A stretch of DNA of 49,578 bases from Dactylosporangium aurantiacum (GTDB taxonomy: Bacteria > Actinomycetota > Actinomycetes > Mycobacteriales > Micromonosporaceae). The notes beneath the pieces were generated by a model. It saw only the letters and a program-made list of their open reading frames with translations, searched no databases and was not told the DNA's origin. Positions 34,146-43,022 of the stretch are shown piece by piece; positions within the stretch are counted from its first letter, which is position 1, and every line of letters starts with the position of its first letter. Location of the stretch: the NCBI RefSeq assembly GCF_000716715.1, contig NZ_JNYJ01000086.1:1-49578 (forward strand), written 5' to 3'. A program made the position numbers and the translations under genes.

Positions 34146-35172
34146 CGACACCATCCCCGCCTTCTCGGTCGTGTCCGGCGCCGCCGTCGAGCGGGCCCTG
34201 CACGGCCGGCGCCGGGAGCTCATCGACCTCGTCGAGCACGCGTACCGCCTGCACGGCCAGGGCGACACGGTCAACCCGCCGTCGTACTTCCTGCGCTTCC
34301 CGGACCGGCCCAGCGCCAGGATCATCGCGCTGCCCGCGTCCGTCGGCGGCGACGTCGCCGTGGACGGCATCAAGTGGATCTCCAGCTTCCCGACGAACCT
34401 GGCGCTGGGCATCCCGCGCGCCTCGGCGCTGCTGATCCTCAACGACGCCCGCACCGGCGTGCCGTTCGCGTGCCTGGAAGGCTCCATCATCAGCGCCGTG
34501 CGCACCGCCGCGTCCGCCGCGGTCGCCGCCCGCGCCCTGGTCGCCGGCCGGGACACCCCCCGCCGCGTCGGCTACATCGGCGCCGGGCTCATCGCCCGCT
34601 ACATCCACGCCTACCTGTCCGAGCTGGACTGGAAGGTCGAGCAGTACGCGGTGCACGACCTCGACGCCGGCTACGCCACCTCATTCGCCGAGCGGGTGCT
34701 CGGCGGCGGCGCCGACGTCCGCGTCCACGACAGCGCCGCGGCGCTGATCCGCGACAGCGACGTCGTCGTGCTCGCCACCACCGCGGCCACGCCGCACCTG
34801 CACGACCCGGCGCTGTTCGCGCACCACCCGCTGGTGCTGCACGTGTCGCTGCGCGACCTCGGCGAGGACGTCGTCCTCGGCGCCGCCAACATCGTCGACG
34901 ACGTCGAGCACGTGCTCAAGGCCAACACCTCCGTGCACCTCACCGAGCAGCGCACCGGCCACCGCGACTTCATCGACGGCACCCTGTACGACGTGCTCAC
35001 CGGCGCGGTGACCGTGCCCGCGGACCGGCCGGTGATCTTCTCACCGTTCGGCCTCGGCGTGCTCGACCTCGTCGTCGGCGCCACCGTGCACCGCCACGCC
35101 ACCGACCACGGCGACGTCACCACCGTCGACGGGTTCTTCCACGAGCTGAGCCGGCACGGGGCGGCCCGATGA
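34135..35172 (+). CDS. sbnB: SbnB-like dehydrogenase (2,3-diaminopropionate-forming, ornithine cyclodeaminase family)
   Basis: A 345-residue member of the ornithine cyclodeaminase/mu-crystallin family. The Rossmann motif is VGYIGAGLIARYIHAYL, the substrate-binding Lys lies in AVDGIKWISSFPTN, and VFSPFGLGVLDLVVG-like residues (IFSPFGLGVLDL) close the domain. SbnB oxidatively cleaves the SbnA product with NAD+ to L-2,3-diaminopropionate and 2-oxoglutarate. It starts at GTG 34135 and overlaps the sbnA end by 11 bases. Pairing with an SbnA-type gene distinguishes it from ornithine cyclodeaminase. Confidence 0.92.
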   Translation: MAADDTIPAFSVVSGAAVERALHGRRRELIDLVEHAYRLHGQGDTVNPPSYFLRFPDRPSARIIALPASVGGDVAVDGIKWISSFPTNLALGIPRASALLILNDARTGVPFACLEGSIISAVRTAASAAVAARALVAGRDTPRRVGYIGAGLIARYIHAYLSELDWKVEQYAVHDLDAGYATSFAERVLGGGADVRVHDSAAALIRDSDVVVLATTAATPHLHDPALFAHHPLVLHVSLRDLGEDVVLGAANIVDDVEHVLKANTSVHLTEQRTGHRDFIDGTLYDVLTGAVTVPADRPVIFSPFGLGVLDLVVGATVHRHATDHGDVTTVDGFFHELSRHGAAR

Positions 35173-36860
35173 ACCCGCCGCCACCCGCCACCGCACCCGG
35201 CACGGCCGTGTGCGCCGCCCTGCCGCTCACCCCCGGCGCCGCCGGCCGGGCCACCGCCCTCGCCCTGCGCAACCCGCTCGACGTCGACCTCACCACCGGC
35301 GTCCTGCAGCACGTCACCCGCCACGCCGCCGCCCGCCCCGACGCGCCCGCCGTCACCGACGGCGACCGGGTGCTCGGCTACGCCGAACTGGCCGGGCACG
35401 CCCGGCGGCTGGCCGGCGCGCTCGCCGCGGCCGGCGTGCACGCCGGTGACCTCGTCGCCGCCGCCGGCCCCCGCAGCGCCGACACCATCGTGACGTTCCT
35501 GGCCCTGGAGCGCCTCGGCGCCGTCTACCTGCCGGTGGACCCGCAGTGGCCGCAGCGGCGCACCGCGGCCGTGCTCACCGTCAGCGGCGCCCGGCACCTG
35601 CTGGACTACGCCGACGGCACCGCCGACACCGCCGCGGCCAGGGCGGCCGCCGCCGACGCCGGCGCGACCGTGCACGTGTTCGGCGAGCTGATCCGCGACG
35701 GCGCGCCCGGCGACGAGCCGGCGCGCCCGGCGCGGCGCGACCACGCCCGGGAGCCCCGCTACTGCATCTTCACCTCCGGCACCACCGGACGGCCGAAGGG
35801 CGCCCTCGTCGAGCACCAGGGGATGGCCAACCACCTGTGGGCGAAGGTCCACGACCTCGGCATCACCGACGGGGACCGGGTCGCGTTCAGCGCGCCGCTG
35901 GTCTTCGACATCTCGATCTGGCAGATGCTCACCCCGCTGGTCGCCGGCGCCACCGTCGTCGTCGCCCGCGACGCCGACCTGGCGTTCCCGCGCCGCCTCA
36001 CCGGCCTGCTCGACCGGGGCGCCGTGTCCGTCGTGGAGCTGGTGCCGACGATGGTCGGCTGGGTCGCCGACGACGCCGAGCGGCGCGGCGCCGGGTCGCT
36101 GGCGCGGCTGCGCTGGCTCATCTCCACCGGCGAGGAGCTGCACCCCGGACTGGCCCGGCGGGTGCTCACCATCGCCCCGCACGTACGGCTGCTCAACGCG
36201 TACGGGCCGACGGAATGCTCCGACGACGTCACCCACCACGAGGTGCGCCCCGCCGACCTGGACCTGCCCCGGCTGCCGGTCGGCGCCCCCGTGCCCAACG
36301 CCGTGCTGTACCTGCTCACCGAGGACGACGACAGCGCCGGCTGGCGCGCCGCCGAACCCGGCGAGACCGGGCAGCTGTTCGTCGGCGGCGTCGCCGTCGG
36401 CCTCGGCTACGTCAACGACCCGGACACCACCGCCGGCGCGTTCTTCGCCGACCCGTTCGACCCGCACTCGCCGACCGGCCGGCTGTACCGCACCGGCGAC
36501 GCCGCCCGCATCGCCGACGGCCTGGTCTTCTACCTCGGCCGCATCGACCGGCAGGTCAAGGTCGCCGGCGTGCGCATGGAACTGGACGAGATCGAGGTCG
36601 TCCTGCGCCGCCACGCCGCCGTCGACGCGTGCGCCGTCACCGTCGTCACCACCGCCGACGGGCGCCCCGCCCTCGCCGCGTTCGTCACGCTGCGCACCGC
36701 CGGCACCGACGACACCGAGCTGCTCAAGTTCCTCGCCGAGGAGCTCCCCGACGCGATGGTGCCCAAGCACCTGCTCGTGCTGGACGCGTTGCCGCTCACC
36801 GGCAACGGCAAGACCGACCACCGGGCCCTGGCCGGGCTCGTCACCCGAGAGGCGCAGTGA
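35169..36860 (+). CDS. Free-standing NRPS adenylation-domain protein
   Basis: A 563-residue amino acid adenylating enzyme without a carrier domain. Core motifs: FTSGTTGRPKG (201-211, A3), FDISIWQM (246-253, A4), NAYGPTE (343-349, A5), GRLYRTGDAAR (A7), GRIDRQVKVAGVRMELDEIE (A8) and LPLTGNGKTD (A10). Hand alignment to GrsA gives specificity residues D-I-W-E-I-T-A-D-D-K; the acidic residues at positions 278, 330 and 331 could bind a second amino group. With SbnA/SbnB directly upstream (ATGA overlap), diaminopropionate is the predicted substrate, to be loaded on the free carrier protein. Confidence 0.93.
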   Translation: MNPPPPATAPGTAVCAALPLTPGAAGRATALALRNPLDVDLTTGVLQHVTRHAAARPDAPAVTDGDRVLGYAELAGHARRLAGALAAAGVHAGDLVAAAGPRSADTIVTFLALERLGAVYLPVDPQWPQRRTAAVLTVSGARHLLDYADGTADTAAARAAAADAGATVHVFGELIRDGAPGDEPARPARRDHAREPRYCIFTSGTTGRPKGALVEHQGMANHLWAKVHDLGITDGDRVAFSAPLVFDISIWQMLTPLVAGATVVVARDADLAFPRRLTGLLDRGAVSVVELVPTMVGWVADDAERRGAGSLARLRWLISTGEELHPGLARRVLTIAPHVRLLNAYGPTECSDDVTHHEVRPADLDLPRLPVGAPVPNAVLYLLTEDDDSAGWRAAEPGETGQLFVGGVAVGLGYVNDPDTTAGAFFADPFDPHSPTGRLYRTGDAARIADGLVFYLGRIDRQVKVAGVRMELDEIEVVLRRHAAVDACAVTVVTTADGRPALAAFVTLRTAGTDDTELLKFLAEELPDAMVPKHLLVLDALPLTGNGKTDHRALAGLVTREAQ

Positions 36861-38014
36861 CCATGCCCGACCACACCGCTGAACTGACCGTGTCCGGCCT
36901 GCCGCCGCACGCCCAGCTCCTGCTCGCCCTCGCCACGCTGCGGCTGACCCCGGACGAGGTCGCCGCCGTGCGCGCCCTCGCCGCCCGCCCCGACCTCGAC
37001 TGGGGCGCGTTCCTGGAGGCGTCCGCCCGGCACAAGATGCTGCCGCTCGTCGGGCGGCTCGTGGACCGGCACCGCCTGGACCGCAAGACCGCCGCCGGCG
37101 GAGCGTTCCCCTACCCGTGGGTGTTCACCACCGCGTACCTGGGCAACCGCACCCGCAACCTCGCCCTCGCCGACGAGTTCGGCCGGGTCTTCGACGAGCT
37201 CAACGCCGCCGGCATCCGCTTCGCCGTGCGCAAGGGCTTCTCACTCGGCGAAGGGGAGTACCACGACCCCGCGCTGCGCCGCATCGCCGACCTCGACGTG
37301 CTCATCGACCGCGCCGACGCCCCCGCCGCGCACGAGGTCCTGGTGCGGCTCGGGTACGCCCAGGGCACCGTCGCCGACGACGGCGAACGCATCGAGCCGT
37401 TCAGCCGCCAGACGCAGGTGTTCTGGCGGGTGAACCTCAGCAACCAGCTGCCCTACCGCAAGCCGGCCGGCCGCCCCGACGTGCTCGACTTCAACGTCGA
37501 CCTGTGCCACGACATCTTCCAGCAGCGCTCCGGGATCTCCGCCACCGCCGCGGAGCTGCTGGACCGGGCCGTCCCGGCGGTGCTGTGCGGCACCCTCGCC
37601 GCCGTGCCCGCCCCCGACGACCGGCTGCTGGACCTGTGCTCGCACCTGCAGAAGGAGGCCACCAGCCTGCACTTCATCGAGGACAGCCAGGACCTGCAGC
37701 TCAGCAAGTTCCTGGACCTGAGCCTCGTCGCCGCGCAGCGCGGGCCCGACGACTGGGCCCAGTTCGTCAAGCGGGTCCAGGAGCTGGGCGCGGAGGCCAT
37801 CGCGTACTACGCGCTGCACTTCACCGCGATCCTGTTCCCCGCCTCGATCCCCGCCGACGTGCTCGACGTGCTGCGCCCCGCCGACCTGTCCTACCTGGAC
37901 AGCTACGGCGCCATGGACGGCCGGACCGCGACCTGGCAACAGCCGTTCCTCGCCCGTCTCTTCGACGTGCACCGGCACACCGGCGCCGCCGCCTCGAACG
38001 TGCCGCGGACATGA
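36857..38014 (+). CDS. Nucleotidyltransferase family protein (PF14907-like)
   Basis: A protein of about 385 residues of the uncharacterised nucleotidyltransferase type. The polymerase-beta-like core is seen in FAVRKGFSLGEGEYHDPALRRIADLDVLID, shown by RIADLDVLIDRADAPAAHEVL with its D-x-D metal site, and a helical C-terminal part with HLQKEATSLHFIEDSQDLQL follows. The GTG at 36857 (GTGA overlap with the adenylation gene) and the ATG two codons later are both possible. This family occurs in several peptide natural-product clusters, for example beside HprK-like kinases in lasso-peptide loci. Here it may attach a nucleotide to a pathway intermediate; no direct evidence. Confidence 0.72.
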   Translation: MTMPDHTAELTVSGLPPHAQLLLALATLRLTPDEVAAVRALAARPDLDWGAFLEASARHKMLPLVGRLVDRHRLDRKTAAGGAFPYPWVFTTAYLGNRTRNLALADEFGRVFDELNAAGIRFAVRKGFSLGEGEYHDPALRRIADLDVLIDRADAPAAHEVLVRLGYAQGTVADDGERIEPFSRQTQVFWRVNLSNQLPYRKPAGRPDVLDFNVDLCHDIFQQRSGISATAAELLDRAVPAVLCGTLAAVPAPDDRLLDLCSHLQKEATSLHFIEDSQDLQLSKFLDLSLVAAQRGPDDWAQFVKRVQELGAEAIAYYALHFTAILFPASIPADVLDVLRPADLSYLDSYGAMDGRTATWQQPFLARLFDVHRHTGAAASNVPRT

Positions 38015-38103
38015 GCGGCCCGCAGCGGAGCGGAGGGCTGCGAATCATGGGCGCAGGGTGGAGCTCAGGTCGGCGCCGGAGCGCAGCGGAGGAGACGACA
38101 TGA
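38011..38103 (+). CDS. Short coupled frame of 30 codons upstream of the kinase
   Basis: ATG 38011 overlaps the stop of the nucleotidyltransferase gene (ATGA) and the frame ends by overlapping the next ATG (38100) the same way. The peptide is Ser/Gly/Arg-rich and has no recognisable domain. It may keep ribosomes running through the gap toward the kinase gene rather than make a functional peptide. Its second half is one copy of the 56-bp repeat. Confidence 0.35.
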   Translation: MSGPQRSGGLRIMGAGWSSGRRRSAAEETT

Positions 38104-38161
38104 GCGGCGCAGGGTGGAGCTCAGGTCGGCGCCGGAGCGCAGCGGAGGAGACGACATGAGC
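38050..38161. repeat. Perfect 56-bp tandem duplication carrying a ribosome site and start codon
   Basis: Bases 38050-38105 are repeated exactly at 38106-38161. Each copy ends with GGAGGAG-acgac-ATGAGC, so the ribosome binding site and start codon of the following kinase gene are present twice. The extra copy creates a 19-codon frame (38100-38159) whose stop overlaps the true kinase ATG at 38156. Confidence 0.95.
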
Positions 38162-38965
38162 GGGATCACGGGGGAACCGACACTGCTGGTGCTGAAGGTC
38201 GGCGGCAGCGTCCTGACCGACAAGTACAGCACCGGCGGGACCGACTACGCGGCGATCGACGACTTCGCCGCCCGCATCGCCGACCTGCACGCCGAGCAGC
38301 CCGGCCGGATCGTGCTCGTCACCGGCGGCGGGCCGCTGTGCCACCCGGTCGGCATGCGCATCAAGGCCGACCGCGCCGACGCGTACGCCGCCGTCGCCCT
38401 CACCGAGCCCGCGTTCGCGATGCGGTGGGCGTGGACGACCCGGCTGCGGGCGCACGGCGTGCGGGCGGTGCCGCTGCAGGTGTCCGCCATGTACACCGAA
38501 CGCCCGGACGGCACCGTCGTGCAGACCGAGGCCGTCGAGCGGCTCCTGCGCGCCGGCGCGCTGCCGGTGCTGTCCAGCGACTTCGTCGTCACCGCCGGCG
38601 GCACCCTGCGCATCTTCAGCAGCGACGAGGTCCCCGCGCTGTTCACCGCCGAACGGTTCCGGCCGCTGCGGGTCGTCGCGCTCAGCGACGTGCCCGGCAT
38701 CCTCACCGGCGGCGGCGACGTCCTTCCCGAGGTCGACCCGCACCGGCTCGACGAGATCCGCGGCCTGCTGTGGAACAAGCCCGGCAACGCCACCGGCGCC
38801 ATGGACGGCAAGGTCGCCGCACTCGCCGCGCTGGCCCGCGACGGCGTCGAATGCGTCATCGCCCGCGGCGAGCGGACCCGCCCGATGCGGCACCTGCTCG
38901 CCCCCATGTCCGAGTGGCCGCCGGCCACCCCTCGCACCCTGATCGCCGTTGGAGCGCACCGATGA
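38156..38965 (+). CDS. Amino acid kinase-fold protein resembling isopentenyl phosphate kinase / FomA
   Basis: A 269-residue kinase. LLVLKVGGSVLTDK has the ATP-binding Lys and Gly-rich loop of the family, VLVTGGGPLCHPVGM is where isopentenyl phosphate kinase and FomA place G-G-G-x-F-G-H with the catalytic His, here His in LCHPVG, and VVALSDVPGILT with NATGAMDGKVAALAAL form the nucleotide site. FomA phosphorylates the phosphonate group of fosfomycin for self-resistance, so this kinase may phosphorylate a phosphonate as protection or as an activation step. It overlaps phnW by ATGA. An isoprenoid role is unlikely in this operon. Confidence 0.85.
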   Translation: MSGITGEPTLLVLKVGGSVLTDKYSTGGTDYAAIDDFAARIADLHAEQPGRIVLVTGGGPLCHPVGMRIKADRADAYAAVALTEPAFAMRWAWTTRLRAHGVRAVPLQVSAMYTERPDGTVVQTEAVERLLRAGALPVLSSDFVVTAGGTLRIFSSDEVPALFTAERFRPLRVVALSDVPGILTGGGDVLPEVDPHRLDEIRGLLWNKPGNATGAMDGKVAALAALARDGVECVIARGERTRPMRHLLAPMSEWPPATPRTLIAVGAHR

Positions 38966-40074
38966 CCCGTGTCGTGCTGATGAACCCCGGACCCGTCAAC
39001 GTCGACGAACGGGTCCGGGCCGCCATCGCCTCGCCGGACGAGTGCCACCGCGAGCCCGAGACCCGCGAACTGCTCGCCCGGGTCCGCGGCAAGCTCGCCA
39101 CCGTCGCCGGCGGCGGCGACGCGCACACCGCGGTGCTGCTCACCGGATCCGGCACCGCCGCGCTGGAGGCGACGGTCTCCTCCGTCGTGCCGGCCACCGG
39201 CGGGCTCCTCGTGCTCGACAACGGCCACTACGGCGAGCGGCTGCACCGCATCGCCCAGGTGCACGGCATTCCCGTGCGGCGCCTCGAGTTCGGCTGGGCC
39301 AACCCCGTCGACCTCGACGCCGTCGAGCGGGCCCTGACCGCCGAGCCGTGGCTCAGCCACGTCGGGCTGGTCCACCACGAGACCAGCACCGGCATGCTCA
39401 ACCCCGCCGGCGACGTCGGCCGGCTCACCGCCCGGCACGGCCGCTCCCTCATCCTCGACGCCATCTCCAGCATCGGCGCCGAGGACCTCGACGTCGTCGC
39501 CGACCACGTCGACTGGTGCGTCGGCACGGCCAACAAATGCCTGGAAGGCCTGCCCGGCATCAGCTTCGTCCTCGGTACCCGAGCCGGGTTCGACGCGCTC
39601 GCCGCGATCCCGGCCCGCACCTTCTACCTGGACCTGCACGCCGGCTACCGGGCGCAGGTCGCCGGCGGCGCGCCCCAGTTCACCCCGGCGCTGCAGGTGC
39701 TGCGCGCCCTGGACGTCGCCCTCGACCTGACCCTCGCCGAGACGGTCACGGGCCGCGGCGAACGGTACCGGGCCCGCGCCGAACAGCTCCGGACCGGGCT
39801 CACCGACCGCGGCGTGGCGCTGCTGCTGCCACCACCGCACCGGGCCGCCTCGATCACCAACGCCTGGCTCGGCGGCGACCTCACCTACGACCAGCTGCAC
39901 GACGGGCTCAAACAGCACGGGTTCGTCATCTACGCCGTCCAGGACCGCGTCGCGGGCTCGTTCCGGCTGGCCAACATGGGCCAGCTCACCGCGGCGGACA
40001 TCGACCGATTCTTCACCGCGTTCGACGCCGTGACCGCCCGGCCCACCGTCGCGGCCGTGGGGGCCGGACAGTGA
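38962..40074 (+). CDS. phnW: 2-aminoethylphosphonate aminotransferase-like enzyme (class V)
   Basis: A 370-residue class V PLP aminotransferase. VLMNPGPVNVDERVR is the typical PhnW start, CHREPE follows, LLTGSGTAALEATVSS lies near the cofactor, LILDAISSIGAE holds the Asp, and GTANKCLEGLPG has the PLP Lys192. PhnW interconverts phosphonoacetaldehyde and 2-aminoethylphosphonate with alanine/pyruvate. Here, after PEP mutase and phosphonopyruvate decarboxylase, it would run in the synthetic direction to form the aminoethylphosphonate unit. Confidence 0.92.
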   Translation: MTRVVLMNPGPVNVDERVRAAIASPDECHREPETRELLARVRGKLATVAGGGDAHTAVLLTGSGTAALEATVSSVVPATGGLLVLDNGHYGERLHRIAQVHGIPVRRLEFGWANPVDLDAVERALTAEPWLSHVGLVHHETSTGMLNPAGDVGRLTARHGRSLILDAISSIGAEDLDVVADHVDWCVGTANKCLEGLPGISFVLGTRAGFDALAAIPARTFYLDLHAGYRAQVAGGAPQFTPALQVLRALDVALDLTLAETVTGRGERYRARAEQLRTGLTDRGVALLLPPPHRAASITNAWLGGDLTYDQLHDGLKQHGFVIYAVQDRVAGSFRLANMGQLTAADIDRFFTAFDAVTARPTVAAVGAGQ

Positions 40075-40094
40075 CCGGCACGAGGGAGGACACC

Positions 40095-42293
40095 ATGCCC
40101 CGCATCGGGCTCGCGATCGTCGGCGGCGGACCGACGTGCACCTACGTACTGGAGCGCCTCGCCGCGCTCACCCTGGACCGGTCCGGCGACCTCGCCCTCG
40201 ACCTGGTCATCTACGACCACTCCGGCGAGTTCGGCTCCGGCGCGGTCCACAGCCCGAAACAGACCACGACGAGCTACCTCAACCGGATCGTCGGGCAGGT
40301 CGCCTTCGCCGCCGACGAGAGCGTCATCGACGCCGGTCCGCTGCTGCCCCGCGACGCCCGGCCCACCCTGCTGGACTGGTGCCGGGCCAGGTACGCCGCG
40401 ACCGGCGACCCCGCCTACGACCTCGTCGCCGAGGACTGGCCGAAACGGTACCTGCACGGCCTCGCCCTGCAGGACCAGTTCACCTGCTACATCGACATGC
40501 TGCGGGGCGCCCCCGGCGTCAGCGTCGACCTGCGCCGCGCCGACGTCACCGACCTCGTCGAGGACGGCGACGGGTTCCTCGTCGTCACCGCCGACGGCGA
40601 CGACCCCTTCCGGGCCGACTACGTGCTGCTGCTCACCGGGCACTCCACCAACCGCCCCGAGACCGACCCCATGCAGGCCGAATGGGCGCGGTTCACGGCC
40701 CGCCACGACGCGCGGCTCATCCCGTCGGCGTACCCGATGGAGGAGACGCTGCACGGCCCGCACACCGGACCCGGCTCCACCGTCGCCTGCCTCGGCATGG
40801 GCCTCACCGGCATCGACGTGCTGCTGTACCTCACCGAGGGCCGCGGCGGCCGGTTCACCCGCGGCGAGGACGGCACGCTCAGGTACCAGCCGTGCGGCCA
40901 GGAGCCCGACGAGATCGTCGCGTTCAGCCGCAACGGGCTGTTCACCTTCGCCCGGCCGTACAACCAGAAGGAACGCGACATCGCCAAGTACGAGTACCGC
41001 GGCGTGTTCCTCACCAACGCCGCCGTGCAGCGGCTGCGCGACGCGTTCGGGCTGGTGCACCCGGTGCCGACGCTCACCCGGCCGCAGCTGGACTTCGAAC
41101 GGCACGTGTTCCCGCTCGCCGTGCTGGAGATGGCGCTCATCTACTACAGCACCCTGTACGGCGACCGGTTCCGCGCCGCCGCGATCGCCGCCGCCGGACC
41201 CGCCTACGAACGGTTCCTCGCCACCGCCGACGAGTACCCCGACCACCACGCCGCCTGCGCCGAGCTGACCGCGCCGGTGCAGGACCTCGCCGCGGCCGTC
41301 GCCGCCGACGTCGACGCCGTCCTCACCGGCCGGCGGGTCCTCGGCGACGACGCCGCGCTGCGCGAGGCGGTGACCGCGTTCCTCACCGTCCTGCACGACC
41401 CCGCCCGCGCCGCCGAGCTGCTCGCCCACGCCGACCGGCCCGCCGCGCTGGCCGATGCGGTCGCCGCCGCCGGCTCGCCGCACCGGCATCCGCTGTCGGC
41501 GGCGCGGCACCGCTTCTCCTGGGCCGAGGCCATCGAACCGGTGCCGGCGAACGGGTACGCCACCGCGGAGGAGTACCACCGCAAGTTCCTGGACTTCCTC
41601 GACGCCGACATCCGCTGGGCCGCGCAGGGCAACCTCAGCAACCCCGGCAAGGCCGCCGCCGACGCCGTCTGGCGCGACCTGCGCGGCGTCATGATCGACG
41701 CGGTCGACTTCGGCGGGCTGCGCGCCGGCTCGCACCGGGTCTTCCTCGACGTGTACACCGGCCACCACAACCGGCTCTGCCAGGGCGCCTCCTGCGAGGC
41801 GATGGAGAAGGTCGTCGCCCTCATCCGTGCCGGCTACGTCGACGTCACCGTCGGCCCGCAGGCGCGGGTCACCTGCGACGAGGAGACCGGCAAGTTCCGC
41901 ATCAGCGGGCCGGTCACCGGCGTGCACCGCCTCGCCGACGCGCTCGTCGACGCGCGCGTGCAGCGCTTCGACGCCGCCCGCGACGTCAGCGCCCTCTACC
42001 CGAACCTGCTGCGCCGCGGCCTCATCCGGCAGTGGACCAACCCGGGCATCGACGAACCCGACTTCACCCCCGGCGGGCTCGACCTGACGCCGCAGTTCCA
42101 CCCGGTGCGCGCCGACGGCACCGTCGAACGGCGCGTCACCGTGCTCGGCCCGCCGAGCGAGGGCGTCATGTACCACCAGATCGGCGCACTGCGCCCCAAC
42201 AAGGACCACCACGTGATCCGCGACATCCTCAGCTGGACCAACGCATTCCTGCCGCACGCGGCGGCCCGCACCCCGGAAAGGGTTTCACCATGA
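40095..42293 (+). CDS. Large FAD/NAD(P)-binding protein (PF13454-like)
   Basis: A 732-residue flavoprotein. The FAD-binding motif is at the N-terminus, IGLAIVGGGPTCTYVLERLAAL, seen as IVGGGPTCTYVLERL, followed by DHSGEFGSGAVHSPKQTTTSYLN, DYVLLLTGHSTNRPE and a second nucleotide-binding VACLGMGLTGIDVLLYL. The long C-terminal half is helical. ATG 40095 has GAGGGAGGA six bases upstream and is preferred to an in-frame GTG at 40071. Family members are poorly characterised and include predicted monooxygenases and dehydrogenases. In this operon it is a strong candidate for an oxidative tailoring step, possibly N-oxidation, but the reaction is unknown. Confidence 0.85.
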   Translation: MPRIGLAIVGGGPTCTYVLERLAALTLDRSGDLALDLVIYDHSGEFGSGAVHSPKQTTTSYLNRIVGQVAFAADESVIDAGPLLPRDARPTLLDWCRARYAATGDPAYDLVAEDWPKRYLHGLALQDQFTCYIDMLRGAPGVSVDLRRADVTDLVEDGDGFLVVTADGDDPFRADYVLLLTGHSTNRPETDPMQAEWARFTARHDARLIPSAYPMEETLHGPHTGPGSTVACLGMGLTGIDVLLYLTEGRGGRFTRGEDGTLRYQPCGQEPDEIVAFSRNGLFTFARPYNQKERDIAKYEYRGVFLTNAAVQRLRDAFGLVHPVPTLTRPQLDFERHVFPLAVLEMALIYYSTLYGDRFRAAAIAAAGPAYERFLATADEYPDHHAACAELTAPVQDLAAAVAADVDAVLTGRRVLGDDAALREAVTAFLTVLHDPARAAELLAHADRPAALADAVAAAGSPHRHPLSAARHRFSWAEAIEPVPANGYATAEEYHRKFLDFLDADIRWAAQGNLSNPGKAAADAVWRDLRGVMIDAVDFGGLRAGSHRVFLDVYTGHHNRLCQGASCEAMEKVVALIRAGYVDVTVGPQARVTCDEETGKFRISGPVTGVHRLADALVDARVQRFDAARDVSALYPNLLRRGLIRQWTNPGIDEPDFTPGGLDLTPQFHPVRADGTVERRVTVLGPPSEGVMYHQIGALRPNKDHHVIRDILSWTNAFLPHAAARTPERVSP

Positions 42294-42997
42294 CCGACCA
42301 ACAGCCCGGCCAGGACATCGCCGGCCGGCTGGCCGAGATCGACGCCGTGCACGCCTGGATCCGCTCGGCGACCGCCGGGCTCGACGAGGACGGTGTCCGC
42401 GCCCCGAGCGGCCTGCCGGACTGGACCCGCGCGCACGTGCTGGTCCACCTCGGCGACCTGTCCCGGGCGTTCGCCCGCCAGGCGCGCTACGCGGTGCGCG
42501 GCGAGACCATCGAGGTGTACGACGGCGGCCGGTCCACCCGGGACAAGTCGATCGAGGAGAACCACACCCGCGACGCCGCCTGGCTCGTCGAGCACGCCGT
42601 CTCCGGTCTCGCGGACCTGCGCGACGCCTGGTCCGGCCTCACGCCGCAGGACTGGCAGCGGCCGTGCGCGTACCGCGACTCGCCGCTCATCGCCACCCAG
42701 TACGCGTGGTGGCGGGAGTCGGAGCTGCACGGTGTGGACCTCGCCCTCGGCCGCACCAGCGAGCAGTGGAGCCCCGCGCTGGCCGAGCACGTCGTCACCT
42801 ACCTCCAGCCGCGGCTCGGCCCCGGCACCGGCGTGCGCATGGACGCCACCGACGCGGGGCTCACCTGGAACCCGGACGGCGCCGTCACCGTCACCGCGCC
42901 GCTGACCGCGCTCGCCGCCTGGATCTCCGGCCGGCCGGGGGTCGCCCCGACGGTGACGCCGCCCGGGCCGCTGCCGCTGCTGCACGCCTGGCCGTGA
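42290..42997 (+). CDS. Maleylpyruvate isomerase family mycothiol-dependent enzyme
   Basis: A 235-residue DinB-fold protein. LPDWTRAHVLVHLGDLSRAFARQA carries the first metal-binding His typical of the MDMPI family, and WWRESELHGVDLALG the second His, with RDAAWLVEHAVSGL between. The family uses mycothiol, the actinobacterial thiol, as cofactor or substrate in isomerisations and conjugations. It overlaps the flavoprotein gene by ATGA and so belongs to the operon. It could attach or remove mycothiol on an electrophilic intermediate, or handle phosphonoacetaldehyde; unproven. Confidence 0.85.
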   Translation: MTDQQPGQDIAGRLAEIDAVHAWIRSATAGLDEDGVRAPSGLPDWTRAHVLVHLGDLSRAFARQARYAVRGETIEVYDGGRSTRDKSIEENHTRDAAWLVEHAVSGLADLRDAWSGLTPQDWQRPCAYRDSPLIATQYAWWRESELHGVDLALGRTSEQWSPALAEHVVTYLQPRLGPGTGVRMDATDAGLTWNPDGAVTVTAPLTALAAWISGRPGVAPTVTPPGPLPLLHAWP

Positions 42998-43022
42998 CCA
43001 ACCCCTCGTCGAAAGGTTCACC

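Noticed and set aside
38156..38965. Isopentenyl phosphate kinase for terpenoid supply
   Set aside because: No isoprenoid genes nearby; position between nucleotidyltransferase and phnW in a phosphonate operon favours a FomA-like role.
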